Part shown: in pieces, positions 1 to 6,319 of the stretch | Position numbering within the stretch: position 1 is the first letter of the stretch | Layout: each line of letters starts with the position of its first letter | Assembly (NCBI GenBank): GCA_938036405.1 | Contig: CALHPT010000174.1 | Location: 1 to 11,295 of the forward strand | DNA length: 11,295 nt | Reading direction: 5' to 3' | Source of the DNA: an uncultured Tannerella sp. | Lineage (GTDB): Bacteria; Bacteroidota; Bacteroidia; Bacteroidales; Tannerellaceae | Translations under genes and position numbers: made by a program | Notes under the pieces: model-generated | What the model was told of the DNA's origin: nothing | The model's input: the letters and a program-made list of their open reading frames with translations, nothing else | Databases searched by the model: none

Positions 1-345
1 TTTTGTGCAGAAGCGCTTGCACTGTTCGCAAATGTTGTATCCCAATAGTGCGCCGAGGATGAAATCCTCTTCAGGCGTCAGCCTGTTCAAGGGTCGGGAG
101 ACGAAACTTCGGATCGTCTCGAGGCACTCGGGCTGTCCGAAGTAGATGTTGATGTTGTTCTTTCCCGCGCGCTGAATGAGGTAGGGGATACGCTGCTTGT
201 CCAATCGCTCGCAGGCGAGGGACTGGTATTGCTCGTTCAACGTGTAGAGGATCAGGTTTCGGACGCCTTTCTTGTACTCATAAATATGATTGTACAAGAC
301 TTTGATCTCGGCCGATCCCACTATCTGCTTCGCCTCGGCGACCAT
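1..345 (-). CDS. DUF2023 family protein (3' end cut by window edge)
   Basis: The reading frame is open for 115 codons from an ATG at 343-345 to the left edge, with no stop, so the end of the gene is missing. The protein has the pattern of DUF2023, a small Bacteroidota family: NHIYEYKKGVRNLILYT (about residues 19-35), then INIYFGQPECLETIRSF and LTPEEDFILGALLGY, ending in a Cys-containing stretch (EQCKRFC). Family members are about 105-125 residues long, so little is missing. It starts 12 bp after the flavodoxin stop and on the same strand, so the two are probably cotranscribed from the fldA promoter. The same flavodoxin-DUF2023 pairing is known from Porphyromonas and relatives (from memory). 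No function is established; a role linked to flavodoxin is inferred only from the pairing. The first 10-14 residues are less family-like, so the true start could be slightly further in. Confidence 0.8.
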   Translation of the reverse strand, partial: MVAEAKQIVGSAEIKVLYNHIYEYKKGVRNLILYTLNEQYQSLACERLDKQRIPYLIQRAGKNNINIYFGQPECLETIRSFVSRPLNRLTPEEDFILGALLGYNICEQCKRFCTK

Positions 346-357
346 GATGCTATCTCA

Positions 358-849
358 TTAAAGCGATGCTACCCAGTTGCTGATGCGCTCGTCGGTTTTG
401 TCCGACTCGTTCACCTCGTCGATCGGGAGACCAACGAACTGTCCGTCCACGATGGCGTCAGAGCCGTCGAAGGTGTAGTCCGACGGATCTACACGGCCTA
501 CGAACGTGGCGCCCGAATCCTTCAGGTCCTTATAGATCGTTCCCAGCGCGCTGCAGAAGGTGTCAGAGTAAGAAGAGGCATCGCCGCAGCCGAAGAGGGC
601 GATCTTCTTGCCTGCCAGGTCGGCTCCCTTGAGGGTTTCAATGCCGTCGTACCAGTCGTCCTGCAGGTCGCCACTGCCCCAAGTGGAGCTACCCAGCAGC
701 AGGGTGTCGTAGCCGGCTACGGTGTCGGCGGTAACTTTAGAGATCTCGTAGATGTCTCCTTGAGCGATATTCAATTTCGAGGCGATGCGGCCTGCGATGT
801 CTTCGGTCGTACCCGTGGTCGAACCGTAAATGATGGCTGTCTTTCCCAT
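358..849 (-). CDS. fldA: flavodoxin, long-chain type
   Basis: This 163-residue cytosolic FMN protein carries low-potential electrons and can replace ferredoxin, commonly when iron is short. The N-terminal phosphate-binding loop is clear (GSTTGTTE, residues 9-16). The two FMN-stacking regions are seen as SSTWGSGDLQDDW (54-66, with W57) and GCGDASSYSDTFC (87-99, with Y94). The length and the extra segment around residues 118-140 fit the long-chain class. The start is the only ATG ahead of the first beta strand (MGKTAIIYGS). A Bacteroidota-type promoter lies about 30 bp upstream, and a DUF2023 gene follows after 12 bp. The gene upstream on the same strand is cobC, separated by 122 bp. Flavodoxin is a known electron donor for cob(II)alamin reduction before adenosylation in Salmonella, so proximity to the cobalamin genes may be meaningful, but this is inference. 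Confidence 0.95.
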   Translation of the reverse strand: MGKTAIIYGSTTGTTEDIAGRIASKLNIAQGDIYEISKVTADTVAGYDTLLLGSSTWGSGDLQDDWYDGIETLKGADLAGKKIALFGCGDASSYSDTFCSALGTIYKDLKDSGATFVGRVDPSDYTFDGSDAIVDGQFVGLPIDEVNESDKTDERISNWVASL

Positions 850-878
850 TTCTTTTTTGTATTAAAAAATTACGGGGG

Positions 879-909
879 CAAAAGTAGGAGCGGGTGCAAG
901 CGAGGGCAA
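879..909 (-). promoter_or_regulatory. Bacteroidota-type promoter of fldA
   Basis: Read on the minus strand, a TACTTTTG −7 box lies at 886-879 and a TTG −33 core at 909-907, with a 20-bp spacer. This fits the Bacteroidota housekeeping consensus (TTTG, about 19-21 bp, TAnnTTTG). It leaves 29 bp between the −7 box and the fldA ATG, so transcription should start roughly 20-25 bp upstream of the start codon. It makes fldA-DUF2023 a transcription unit separate from the cob operon. Confidence 0.7.
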
Positions 910-940
910 TCCCTAATACTTTGGATAAACAGACTGCCTC

Positions 941-961
941 AATCCCCAATAATTGGGAATT
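941..961. promoter_or_regulatory. palindrome between cobC and fldA
   Basis: An imperfect 21-bp inverted repeat with perfect core arms CCCAAT and ATTGGG around a single A; the arms extend by three more bp after one mismatch. It lies 10 bp past the cobC stop and about 32 bp upstream of the fldA −33 element. There is no T-run on the minus-strand side, so it is a poor intrinsic terminator. A dimeric repressor or activator site for fldA is as likely as a transcript-end hairpin. The function is not known. Confidence 0.4.
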
Positions 962-971
962 TCCGAAGGCT

Positions 972-1499
972 TTACAGGGTAATACGGACGATGCCACCGA
1001 AGGGTGTGAGCTGGCGGAGTGCCTCGGCGGGAGGGAGATGGCCGGCGTGTACACGAGCGCACATCAGCACACCGCCGTGGGCGAAGAGGGCCACTCGTCG
1101 GTGTCTCGTCTCCCGTAGCTCGTCGAGGAAGGCGGAGATGCGGCGCTGCATTTCGGGGTAGGATTCGCCGCCGGTGGGCGCCACATGCAGGTAATCGTCG
1201 TACCACTCCTGAATGCGGGGGTCGGTTATTGCGTCGAAGAGCTGCATTTCCCATTCGCCCATATTCATCTCCTTCAGTCGGTCGTCACGGAGGGCGTCTG
1301 GATAGCCGCAATAGGCAGCCAGACGTGTGCAACGGCTGAGCGGACTGGTATAAACGGCGTCGAAGGTGTGGGCGTCGAGCTGTTGCTTGACGCGGGCGGC
1401 CTCCTCCGGAAAGGTCGGGCAGAGGGCTACGTCGGTATGGCCGTAGCAGGTGCCGGCGGGGACATCGACGGACGTGTGACGGATCAGAAAAACATCCAT
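972..1499 (-). CDS. cobC: alpha-ribazole phosphatase (histidine phosphatase family)
   Basis: This 175-residue cytosolic enzyme removes the phosphate from alpha-ribazole 5'-phosphate (or from adenosylcobalamin 5'-phosphate) at the end of nucleotide-loop assembly. The catalytic RHT motif is at residues 7-9 (MDVFLIRHT), followed by the conserved YTSPLSRCTRLA, the acid-containing EMNMGEWE, and the second catalytic His in FAHGGVL. The frame is open a further 93 codons upstream, but that part lies inside cobS and has no family similarity. The ATG at 1497-1499 puts RHT where the family has it. The start overlaps the end of cobS by 16 bp, which points to coupled translation. The family also contains phosphoglycerate mutases and broad phosphatases; the specific call rests on the cob neighbours. 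It is the last gene of the cobU-cobT-doxX-cobS-cobC run. Confidence 0.9.
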   Translation of the reverse strand: MDVFLIRHTSVDVPAGTCYGHTDVALCPTFPEEAARVKQQLDAHTFDAVYTSPLSRCTRLAAYCGYPDALRDDRLKEMNMGEWEMQLFDAITDPRIQEWYDDYLHVAPTGGESYPEMQRRISAFLDELRETRHRRVALFAHGGVLMCARVHAGHLPPAEALRQLTPFGGIVRITL

Positions 1500-2281
1500 A
1501 CGATATTCAGCATGAAAAGGAAAGAGAGTTCGCAGAGTAGGAAGGTGGCGCCGCAACAGTCGCCCGTGTAACCGCCGAGGCGATGTCGCATGTACCGCAC
1601 GAGCAACAGCATGGTGCCCACCGACGCTGCCGCAGTCACCCAAAGCCCGCCGATGAGGAACTCGAAGCCTTCCCAGAAAAGCCACGCTGAGCCGGCCATC
1701 AGTGGCACAAAGGCGAAAAGCAGCCCGGCGGTGAGAGAGGCGGTGGACATGGGATCGTAGACGGTTCGGATCTTGCACTCATCCTCACGGCGCACGTAAG
1801 GCAGGAAGTTGATCACCTGCGAGGCGCACCATTTGGCCCAGATGTCGCCCAAAAGGAGGATAAAGAAGAGGTACCCCTCCATGTAGTCGGCCAGGATCGT
1901 GGCCGTGCAGAGCCAGAGAGCGACGTAGACAATGAGGCTCAGCACGCCATAAGTGCCGATGTGGGAGTCTTTCATAATGGCCAGCGTGCGCTCACGGGTG
2001 CGACCGCCACCGAAGCCGTCGATGAAGTCGGCCAGGCCGTCCTCGTGCAGGGCGCCAGTGAGGAGCAGGCGCGCAGCCAAGGCGCAGATGAGGCCGAAGA
2101 TGAAGGGCAGGTCGGCCATGGTGATCACCCAATAGACACCGCCCATCACGCCGCCGGTGATCCATCCGGCAAGGGGCCAGTAGGCGACGAGGCGCTTGAA
2201 ACTATCGGCAGGCACACGGCGTACCCGCCACCACGGCAACCGCGTGAAGAACGTCAGCGCCGCAAACATGTCATCTATCAT
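1484..2281 (-). CDS. cobS: adenosylcobinamide-GDP ribazoletransferase (cobalamin synthase)
   Basis: This 265-residue integral membrane enzyme joins adenosylcobinamide-GDP with alpha-ribazole (or its 5'-phosphate) to give adenosylcobalamin (phosphate) and GMP. The family signature GALHEDGLADFIDGFGGG is at residues 76-93, with acidic residues expected to bind Mg2+, followed by RTRERTLAIMKDSHIGTYG. The N-terminus has the usual AALTFFTRLP motif, and GGYTGD (236-241) is the conserved C-terminal glycine region. Several hydrophobic helices fill the rest of the chain. ATGs at 2279-2281 and 2267-2269 (Met5) are both possible starts; the first was kept. The stop overlaps cobC by 16 bp. The gap to the upstream doxX gene is 40 bp. 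With CobU, CobT and CobC it completes the nucleotide-loop branch. Confidence 0.95.
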   Translation of the reverse strand: MIDDMFAALTFFTRLPWWRVRRVPADSFKRLVAYWPLAGWITGGVMGGVYWVITMADLPFIFGLICALAARLLLTGALHEDGLADFIDGFGGGRTRERTLAIMKDSHIGTYGVLSLIVYVALWLCTATILADYMEGYLFFILLLGDIWAKWCASQVINFLPYVRREDECKIRTVYDPMSTASLTAGLLFAFVPLMAGSAWLFWEGFEFLIGGLWVTAAASVGTMLLLVRYMRHRLGGYTGDCCGATFLLCELSFLFMLNIVWMFF

Positions 2282-2321
2282 AATCTAAGAAGCTAAAAAC
2301 AAACCTCCGTGAGACACAACG

Positions 2322-2726
2322 TCAGTCCCACCGGCTGCGTGTGGAGAGGGCGAACTTGCCGCCGCCGGTGAAGAAGAGGCCCAGCGCACCGAAGAGAAAA
2401 AGACCAGGCAACTCGGGCGCCCAACCTCCGTGCGGGGTGATGCTGAAGAGGCTGTCGGCGTAGGCCAAGAAGAGCACAAAGAGGCCTGTGCCGACCATGG
2501 CGAGCGCGCCGAGGCGGGTGCGGTAGCCGAGGGCCACCATGAGTGGGGCGAGGATCTCGCCCAGGTAGACGCCGTAGCCCAGGGCGGTGGGCAGGCCGCG
2601 TTCCGTAAGCAGCGACACGATGTAGCCGAAAGCCTCGGCGTTGGCCAGTTTGTTGATCCCGTGTGGCAACATGAGTAGGCCCACGGAGAGGCGGATGATC
2701 AGTAATCCTAAATCTCGATTCTTCAT
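2322..2726 (-). CDS. DoxX family membrane protein
   Basis: A 134-residue protein with four predicted membrane helices (about residues 5-22, 48-66, 72-90 and 104-121). It has the DoxX pattern: RLSVGLLMLPHGINKL near the start, GYGVYLGEILAPLMVALG in the second helix, RLGALAMVGTGLF in the third and a glycine-rich last helix. DoxX is a broad inner-membrane family with members linked to thiosulfate:quinone oxidation or redox stress, but most have no assigned reaction, and nothing here identifies a substrate. The gene sits between cobT (54 bp upstream) and cobS (40 bp downstream) on the same strand, so it is very likely cotranscribed with cobalamin genes. DoxX is not a known part of cobalamin synthesis. 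It could be a passenger or could serve membrane-bound CobS; the sequence does not decide. Confidence 0.85.
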   Translation of the reverse strand: MKNRDLGLLIIRLSVGLLMLPHGINKLANAEAFGYIVSLLTERGLPTALGYGVYLGEILAPLMVALGYRTRLGALAMVGTGLFVLFLAYADSLFSITPHGGWAPELPGLFLFGALGLFFTGGGKFALSTRSRWD

Positions 2727-2780
2727 ATTTATAGGGGGGGAGTTATGCGGCCTTACCGCAAGGGATATGTATAGAGGTTC

Positions 2781-3827
2781 TTACTTGAAATACTTCGTGA
2801 CGCGTCCGCCTTCGAAGGTGTCCATCTCGTTGATCATTCGGACGGCGGAGTCGACGATGGGATAGGCGCAGATGGCGCCGGTACCCTCGCCGAGCCGCAT
2901 GCCGAGGTTGAGCAGGGGGCGCGCGTGGAGGGCGTCAAGAACGAGCTGATGGCCCGACTCGCCGCCGCAATGGCCGAAGATGGCGTATGCCATCACGTCT
3001 GGGCAGAGCGCCCGGGCGGCCAGCATGCAGTTGGTGAGGATGAATCCGTCGACGAGGATGAGCATACCCAACTCGGCCGCCTGCAGGATGGCACCGACGG
3101 CGGCCACCATCTCGTAGCCACCAAAATGGCGCATGACGCTCCGTGGATCCGTCCGATCGCCGGTGTAATTGTCCAAAGCGCGGCTGAGGACACTGAGCTT
3201 GCGGCGCACGCCCTCGTCCGAGAGACCCGATCCGGCGCCCACGCAGCGCTCCAGGGGGATGTCCGCGAGGCAGGCCATCCATATCGACGACGCGGACGTA
3301 TTGCCGATGCCCATCTCGCCCAAGCTAACGACGTTGCAACCCGCCTCGTGGACAGTGCGGACGGCTTCGGCGCCATGCGCTATACAAGCGTCCAGTTCGT
3401 CGGTCGTCATGGCCGGCTCGTGGAGGAAGTTGCGTGTGCCGCGGCCCACCTTCCGGGGGATGATGGGGAGTTCGGGTGGAAAATCATAGTCCACGCCGAC
3501 GTCGATGATGCGAAGCGTGAAGCCGTGTTGGCGGCAGAGAAAATTGACGCCGCCTCCGGTCGAGGTGGCGAAGTGGATGCACTGCTGCCACGTCACTTCG
3601 CGCGGCGAGAAGCTAACGCCCTCGGCCGTGATGCCATGATCGGCAGCGAAAATGAGGTTGTGCGGATGGCTGAGCGAGGGGCTGAGGGTTTGCTGCACGA
3701 GGCCCGCTTGCAGGGCCAGCTCCTCGAGCCGCCCAAGCGCTCCCTTGGGCTTGGTCAGGTTGTCGATCTTTTGTTGCAGCGCCGGGCGGATCGCATCGTC
3801 CGGCTTTCGAATGTCGAAAGGATGCAT
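2781..3827 (-). CDS. cobT: nicotinate-nucleotide-dimethylbenzimidazole phosphoribosyltransferase
   Basis: This 348-residue cytosolic enzyme transfers phosphoribose from nicotinate mononucleotide to the lower-ligand base (5,6-dimethylbenzimidazole or another benzimidazole/purine), giving alpha-ribazole 5'-phosphate for CobS after CobC. Family motifs run the full length: LTKPKGALGRLEELA (24-38), AADHGITAEGVS (61-72), GEMGIGNTSAS (170-180) and the C-terminal GEGTGA (313-318), whose Glu314 corresponds to the catalytic base of the Salmonella enzyme. Length is normal (about 340-360). The ATG at 3825-3827 gives the usual short N-terminus before the LTKPKG motif and lies 27 bp after the cobU stop. 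A TA-rich stretch precedes the start, as is common for Bacteroidota translation starts. No bluB gene for dimethylbenzimidazole synthesis is in the window, so the native lower base cannot be told from here. Confidence 0.96.
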   Translation of the reverse strand: MHPFDIRKPDDAIRPALQQKIDNLTKPKGALGRLEELALQAGLVQQTLSPSLSHPHNLIFAADHGITAEGVSFSPREVTWQQCIHFATSTGGGVNFLCRQHGFTLRIIDVGVDYDFPPELPIIPRKVGRGTRNFLHEPAMTTDELDACIAHGAEAVRTVHEAGCNVVSLGEMGIGNTSASSIWMACLADIPLERCVGAGSGLSDEGVRRKLSVLSRALDNYTGDRTDPRSVMRHFGGYEMVAAVGAILQAAELGMLILVDGFILTNCMLAARALCPDVMAYAIFGHCGGESGHQLVLDALHARPLLNLGMRLGEGTGAICAYPIVDSAVRMINEMDTFEGGRVTKYFK

Positions 3828-3854
3828 ATATATAAATGTGTAGTGTCGGGGGGA

Positions 3855-4364
3855 TTATTTCACCTTCACGGGGATGCCGCTGACCATGAGGACAACCTCG
3901 TCGGCCCGCTCGGCGATGTATTGGTTCATCCAGCCTTGCAGATCGGTGAAGCGGCGTTGGATCTTGTTTTCTGACACGCCGCCAAGGCCGATCTCGTTGG
4001 TGACGAAAAGGAATGTGGCGTCTTGCGCTGTGAGCCGGTCGAACTCCTCGCGAGCGGCGGCGAGGGCGGCCTGGACGTCGGAATCGAGATCAAAAAAGAA
4101 GTTGGTGCACCAAAGCGTGACGCAGTCCACAACGACGACACGCCCCGCGACGTCGTGCCCACTGAGCGCCTTTTCCTCTTCGATATTCGTCCACTGTGGC
4201 CCGCGCGAGGCCTGATGTCGCTCCACCCGCCGGCGGAACTCATCGTCCCACACGCGCGCCGTGGCCATATAAACAGGACGAGCGGACAGCGATAGCGCCA
4301 CCCGCTCTGCGTAACTGCTTTTCCCGGACCGTTGTCCGCCTGTGATCAATGTAATATGTGTCAT
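3855..4364 (-). CDS. cobU: adenosylcobinamide kinase / adenosylcobinamide-phosphate guanylyltransferase
   Basis: This bifunctional cytosolic enzyme (169 residues) phosphorylates adenosylcobinamide and then transfers GMP to give adenosylcobinamide-GDP, the substrate of CobS. The P-loop is GGQRSGKS (9-16). The segment RRVERHQ ends its basic run at His50, which aligns with the His guanylylated in Salmonella CobU, and VVVDCVTLW carries the Walker-B-like Asp. VTNEIGLGGV is the other well-known family motif, and the C-terminus keeps the usual VSGIPVKVK. The start is fixed by the P-loop lying eight residues in. It is the first gene of the cob run: a 416-bp non-coding region lies upstream, with a −7 box only 8 bp before the ATG. 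I did not find a B12-box sequence in that region. Confidence 0.95.
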   Translation of the reverse strand: MTHITLITGGQRSGKSSYAERVALSLSARPVYMATARVWDDEFRRRVERHQASRGPQWTNIEEEKALSGHDVAGRVVVVDCVTLWCTNFFFDLDSDVQAALAAAREEFDRLTAQDATFLFVTNEIGLGGVSENKIQRRFTDLQGWMNQYIAERADEVVLMVSGIPVKVK

Positions 4365-4372
4365 CTCGCGGG

Positions 4373-4380
4373 CAAAAGTA
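4373..4380 (-). promoter_or_regulatory. −7 box of the cobU operon promoter
   Basis: TACTTTTG on the minus strand, identical to the −7 box of fldA, 8 bp upstream of the cobU ATG. No TTG-type −33 element is present at the expected 17-23 bp upstream, so the promoter may be weak or need an activator. The box is also half of an inverted repeat (CAAAAG and CTTTTG, 5-bp loop, 4373-4389). If used, the transcript would have a leader of only a few bases. Confidence 0.5.
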
Positions 4381-4448
4381 GGCCTTTTGAGCGGCTGTGG
4401 GCGTTAGCACGCCGGGGGCGTCTGCGGCCGCCGGCGAAGTTGGACGAG

Positions 4449-4464
4449 GGCCTCCTGTGAGGCC
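4449..4464. repeat. GC-rich hairpin upstream of cobU
   Basis: A perfect 6-bp inverted repeat, GGCCTC and GAGGCC with a 4-base loop, about 85 bp upstream of cobU. The GAGGCC/GGCCTC word recurs close by, and another inverted pair (CGCCGG at 4410-4415, CCGGCG at 4431-4436) lies between it and the promoter. The stretch has several overlapping stem options but no T-run on either strand. It holds no gene; the role is unknown. Confidence 0.4.
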
Positions 4465-4470
4465 TCATCC

Positions 4471-4711
4471 TTCCCGCAGCGGGAGGCCATTGGCGGAAAT
4501 TCCCTCATTCCCGCGGCGGAAAGCGTTTTTCGGCAAAAAAGCCCCATTTCCCGTGGCGGGAAGGCGTTTTTGAAGGTCAGCGATCGGTTTCCCGTCTCAT
4601 TTTCGCGATACAGAAATCCCGAGATCGGTTTCGCGTCTCATTTTCGCGATACAGCAATCACGGGATCGGTTTCGTGCCGTAAGATGACGTTTACGGCTAC
4701 CCGTTCCCCCA
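4471..4711. repeat. phased short-repeat array (units of 37-41 bp)
   Basis: A run of degenerate direct repeats, each opening with TTCCCG or a one- or two-base variant, at 4471, 4508, 4548, 4589, 4630 and 4671, spaced 37, 40, 41, 41 and 41 bp. The best-conserved part is a 41-bp tandem repeat (4582-4622 and 4623-4663, 37 of 41 identical, with a 15-bp partial third copy from 4664) carrying GATCGGTTTC, TCTCATTTTCGCGATACAG and AATC blocks. The first and third units contain near-palindromes of the form TCCCGC-GCGGGA. The array fills most of the 416-bp gap between hutH and cobU, and no gene is seen there on either strand. It is not CRISPR: there are no unique spacers between conserved repeats. Confidence 0.7.
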
Positions 4712-4756
4712 AAAAAATCCCCCGAGTGGCGGACTTGCGGTCCGTACCCGGGGGAT
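4711..4756 (-). terminator. intrinsic terminator of the hut cluster
   Basis: On the minus strand the arms ATCCCCCG (4756-4749) and CGGGGGAT (4724-4717) form an 8-bp stem. The 24-base apical part has its own smaller stem (CGGAC and GTCCG). A run of seven T follows at 4717-4711. It begins 25 bp after the hutH stop, as expected for the end of that transcript. The stem is nearly symmetric, but only the minus-strand side has the T-run. Confidence 0.85.
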
Positions 4757-4780
4757 GTTTCGTGAGGGGCGACGGGGGAT

Positions 4781-6319
4781 TTACAGATTGTCCACCTTCA
4801 TCCGCTTGAGAAAGGCGACCGTCTTGTGAATCTCTTTGTACATCACCACATCGTCACCGATGAAGGGCACCTCCTTGCGATAGTCGTGCAGCACCTGCTC
4901 CAGTACGGGCGACGTCTTCAACGGTCGGCGGAACTCGATGCCCTGCGCGGCGTTCATCAGCTCGATGGCCAAGATCAGCTCCAGGTTGTTCATCACCTTA
5001 TAGAGCTTCGTGGCGGCGTTGGCGCCCATGCTGACGTGGTCCTCCTGCCCGTTCGACGAGACGATGGAGTCGCTCGAAGCCGAGAAGCAGTACATCTTGT
5101 TCTGGTTCACCATCGACGCCGCCGCGTATTGCGGGATCATGAAGCCGGAGTTCAGACCCGGGTTGGCCACGAGGAACTCGGGCAGCCCGCGCAAGCCCAT
5201 GATAAGCTGCGCCACGCGTCGTTCGGAGATGTTGCCCAGCTCAGCCAGCCCGATGGCGAGGAAGTCGTAGGCTACGGCCAGCGGTTGCCCGTGGAAGTTG
5301 CCGCCGGAGATGATCATGTCCTCGTCTGGGAAGATGGTCGGATTGTCCGTCACGGAGTTGATCTCGGTCAGGAGCACAGAGGCGACATAGCGGATCGTGT
5401 CCTTCGTGGCCCCATGCACCTGCGGCACACAGCGGAACGAGTACGGATCCTGCACATGCTTCTTGGGCTGGGCGATGATCTCGCTGCCCTCGAGCAGACG
5501 GCGGAAAGCCTCGCCCGTCTCGATCTGCCCCTTGTGTGGGCGGATGCGGTGCAGGCAGTCCATGAAGGGCTCGATGCGGCCGTCGAAGGCCTCGAGCGAG
5601 AGGGCGGCGATGAGGTCGGCCTTCTTCGAGAGGCGGAAGGCGCGCAGGAGGGCAAAGACGCCGTTGGCGCTCATGAACTGTGTGCCGTTGAGCAGGGCCA
5701 AGCCCTCTTTGCTCATCAGCTTAACAGGCGACCAGCCAAACTCGTCGAGCACGCTGATGGCCTCGCACTTCTTGCCTTTATAATACACGTCGCCGACGCC
5801 GATGAGCGGCAGGAAGAGGTTGGCCAGCGGGGCCAAGTCGCCCGAGGCACCGAGCGAGCCGCGATCGTAGACGATGGGCATAACGTCGTTGTTGAAGAAG
5901 TCGAGGATACGCTGCACGGTGATCACCTGCACGCCGCTGTGACCCAACGACAGGGCGTGGGCCTTGAGCAGCATCATCAGCTTGACTACGACGGGCTGAA
6001 TCTCCTCGCCTACACTGCAAGCGTGGCTCTTGATCAGGTTTTCCTGAAGTGCGCCCAGCTCGTCGAGCGAGATGTTCTTGTTGCAGAGCGACCCGAAGCC
6101 GGTGGTGATACCGTAGAGTGGGTCGGGCGAAGAGGCGATCTTGGCGTCTAAGTAGTCACGGCATTTCTGGATGCGTTCGCGCGCCTCGGGGGCCAGCTCC
6201 AGCTTCAGGTTCTCGTTGATGATGCGTTCGAGGATCTCGAACGTCAGCTCGCCGGAGCCGATCTGATATACATTCTTCACGACCGTCTGCTGCTTAGTTG
6301 AACGCGTGGGCTTTGACAT
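4781..6319 (-). CDS. hutH: histidine ammonia-lyase
   Basis: This 512-residue cytosolic enzyme removes ammonia from L-histidine to give trans-urocanate, the first step of histidine use. The electrophilic MIO cofactor forms from the ASG triad (158-160) in GSLGASGDLAPL; the active-site YGITTGFG (69-76) and SVTDNPTIF are also present. Length is normal (about 500-515). The start at 6317-6319 overlaps fchA by 26 bp; no other early Met exists, so the overlap is accepted and suggests coupled translation. It is the last gene before the intrinsic terminator at 4711-4756. The neighbours (fchA, hutI, ftcD) fix the pathway and make a tyrosine or phenylalanine ammonia-lyase unlikely. Urocanase, the next enzyme, is not in the window. 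Confidence 0.97.
   Translation of the reverse strand: MSKPTRSTKQQTVVKNVYQIGSGELTFEILERIINENLKLELAPEARERIQKCRDYLDAKIASSPDPLYGITTGFGSLCNKNISLDELGALQENLIKSHACSVGEEIQPVVVKLMMLLKAHALSLGHSGVQVITVQRILDFFNNDVMPIVYDRGSLGASGDLAPLANLFLPLIGVGDVYYKGKKCEAISVLDEFGWSPVKLMSKEGLALLNGTQFMSANGVFALLRAFRLSKKADLIAALSLEAFDGRIEPFMDCLHRIRPHKGQIETGEAFRRLLEGSEIIAQPKKHVQDPYSFRCVPQVHGATKDTIRYVASVLLTEINSVTDNPTIFPDEDMIISGGNFHGQPLAVAYDFLAIGLAELGNISERRVAQLIMGLRGLPEFLVANPGLNSGFMIPQYAAASMVNQNKMYCFSASSDSIVSSNGQEDHVSMGANAATKLYKVMNNLELILAIELMNAAQGIEFRRPLKTSPVLEQVLHDYRKEVPFIGDDVVMYKEIHKTVAFLKRMKVDNL

Noticed and set aside
1500..1778. N-terminal extension of cobC by 93 codons
   Set aside because: It lies inside cobS in another frame; the ATG at 1497-1499 places the RHT motif correctly.
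4570..4809. 79-codon plus-strand ORF over the 4582-4678 repeat
   Set aside because: The apparent peptide arises from reading the 41-bp repeats in shifting frames and from the terminator sequence; it has no family signature and runs into hutH antisense.
4826..6151. 441-codon plus-strand ORF opposite hutH, with similar long ORFs at 2925-3974 and 9494-10462
   Set aside because: They mirror strongly supported genes on the other strand, have His/Val/Leu/Arg-rich antisense-like composition and no recognisable domains.
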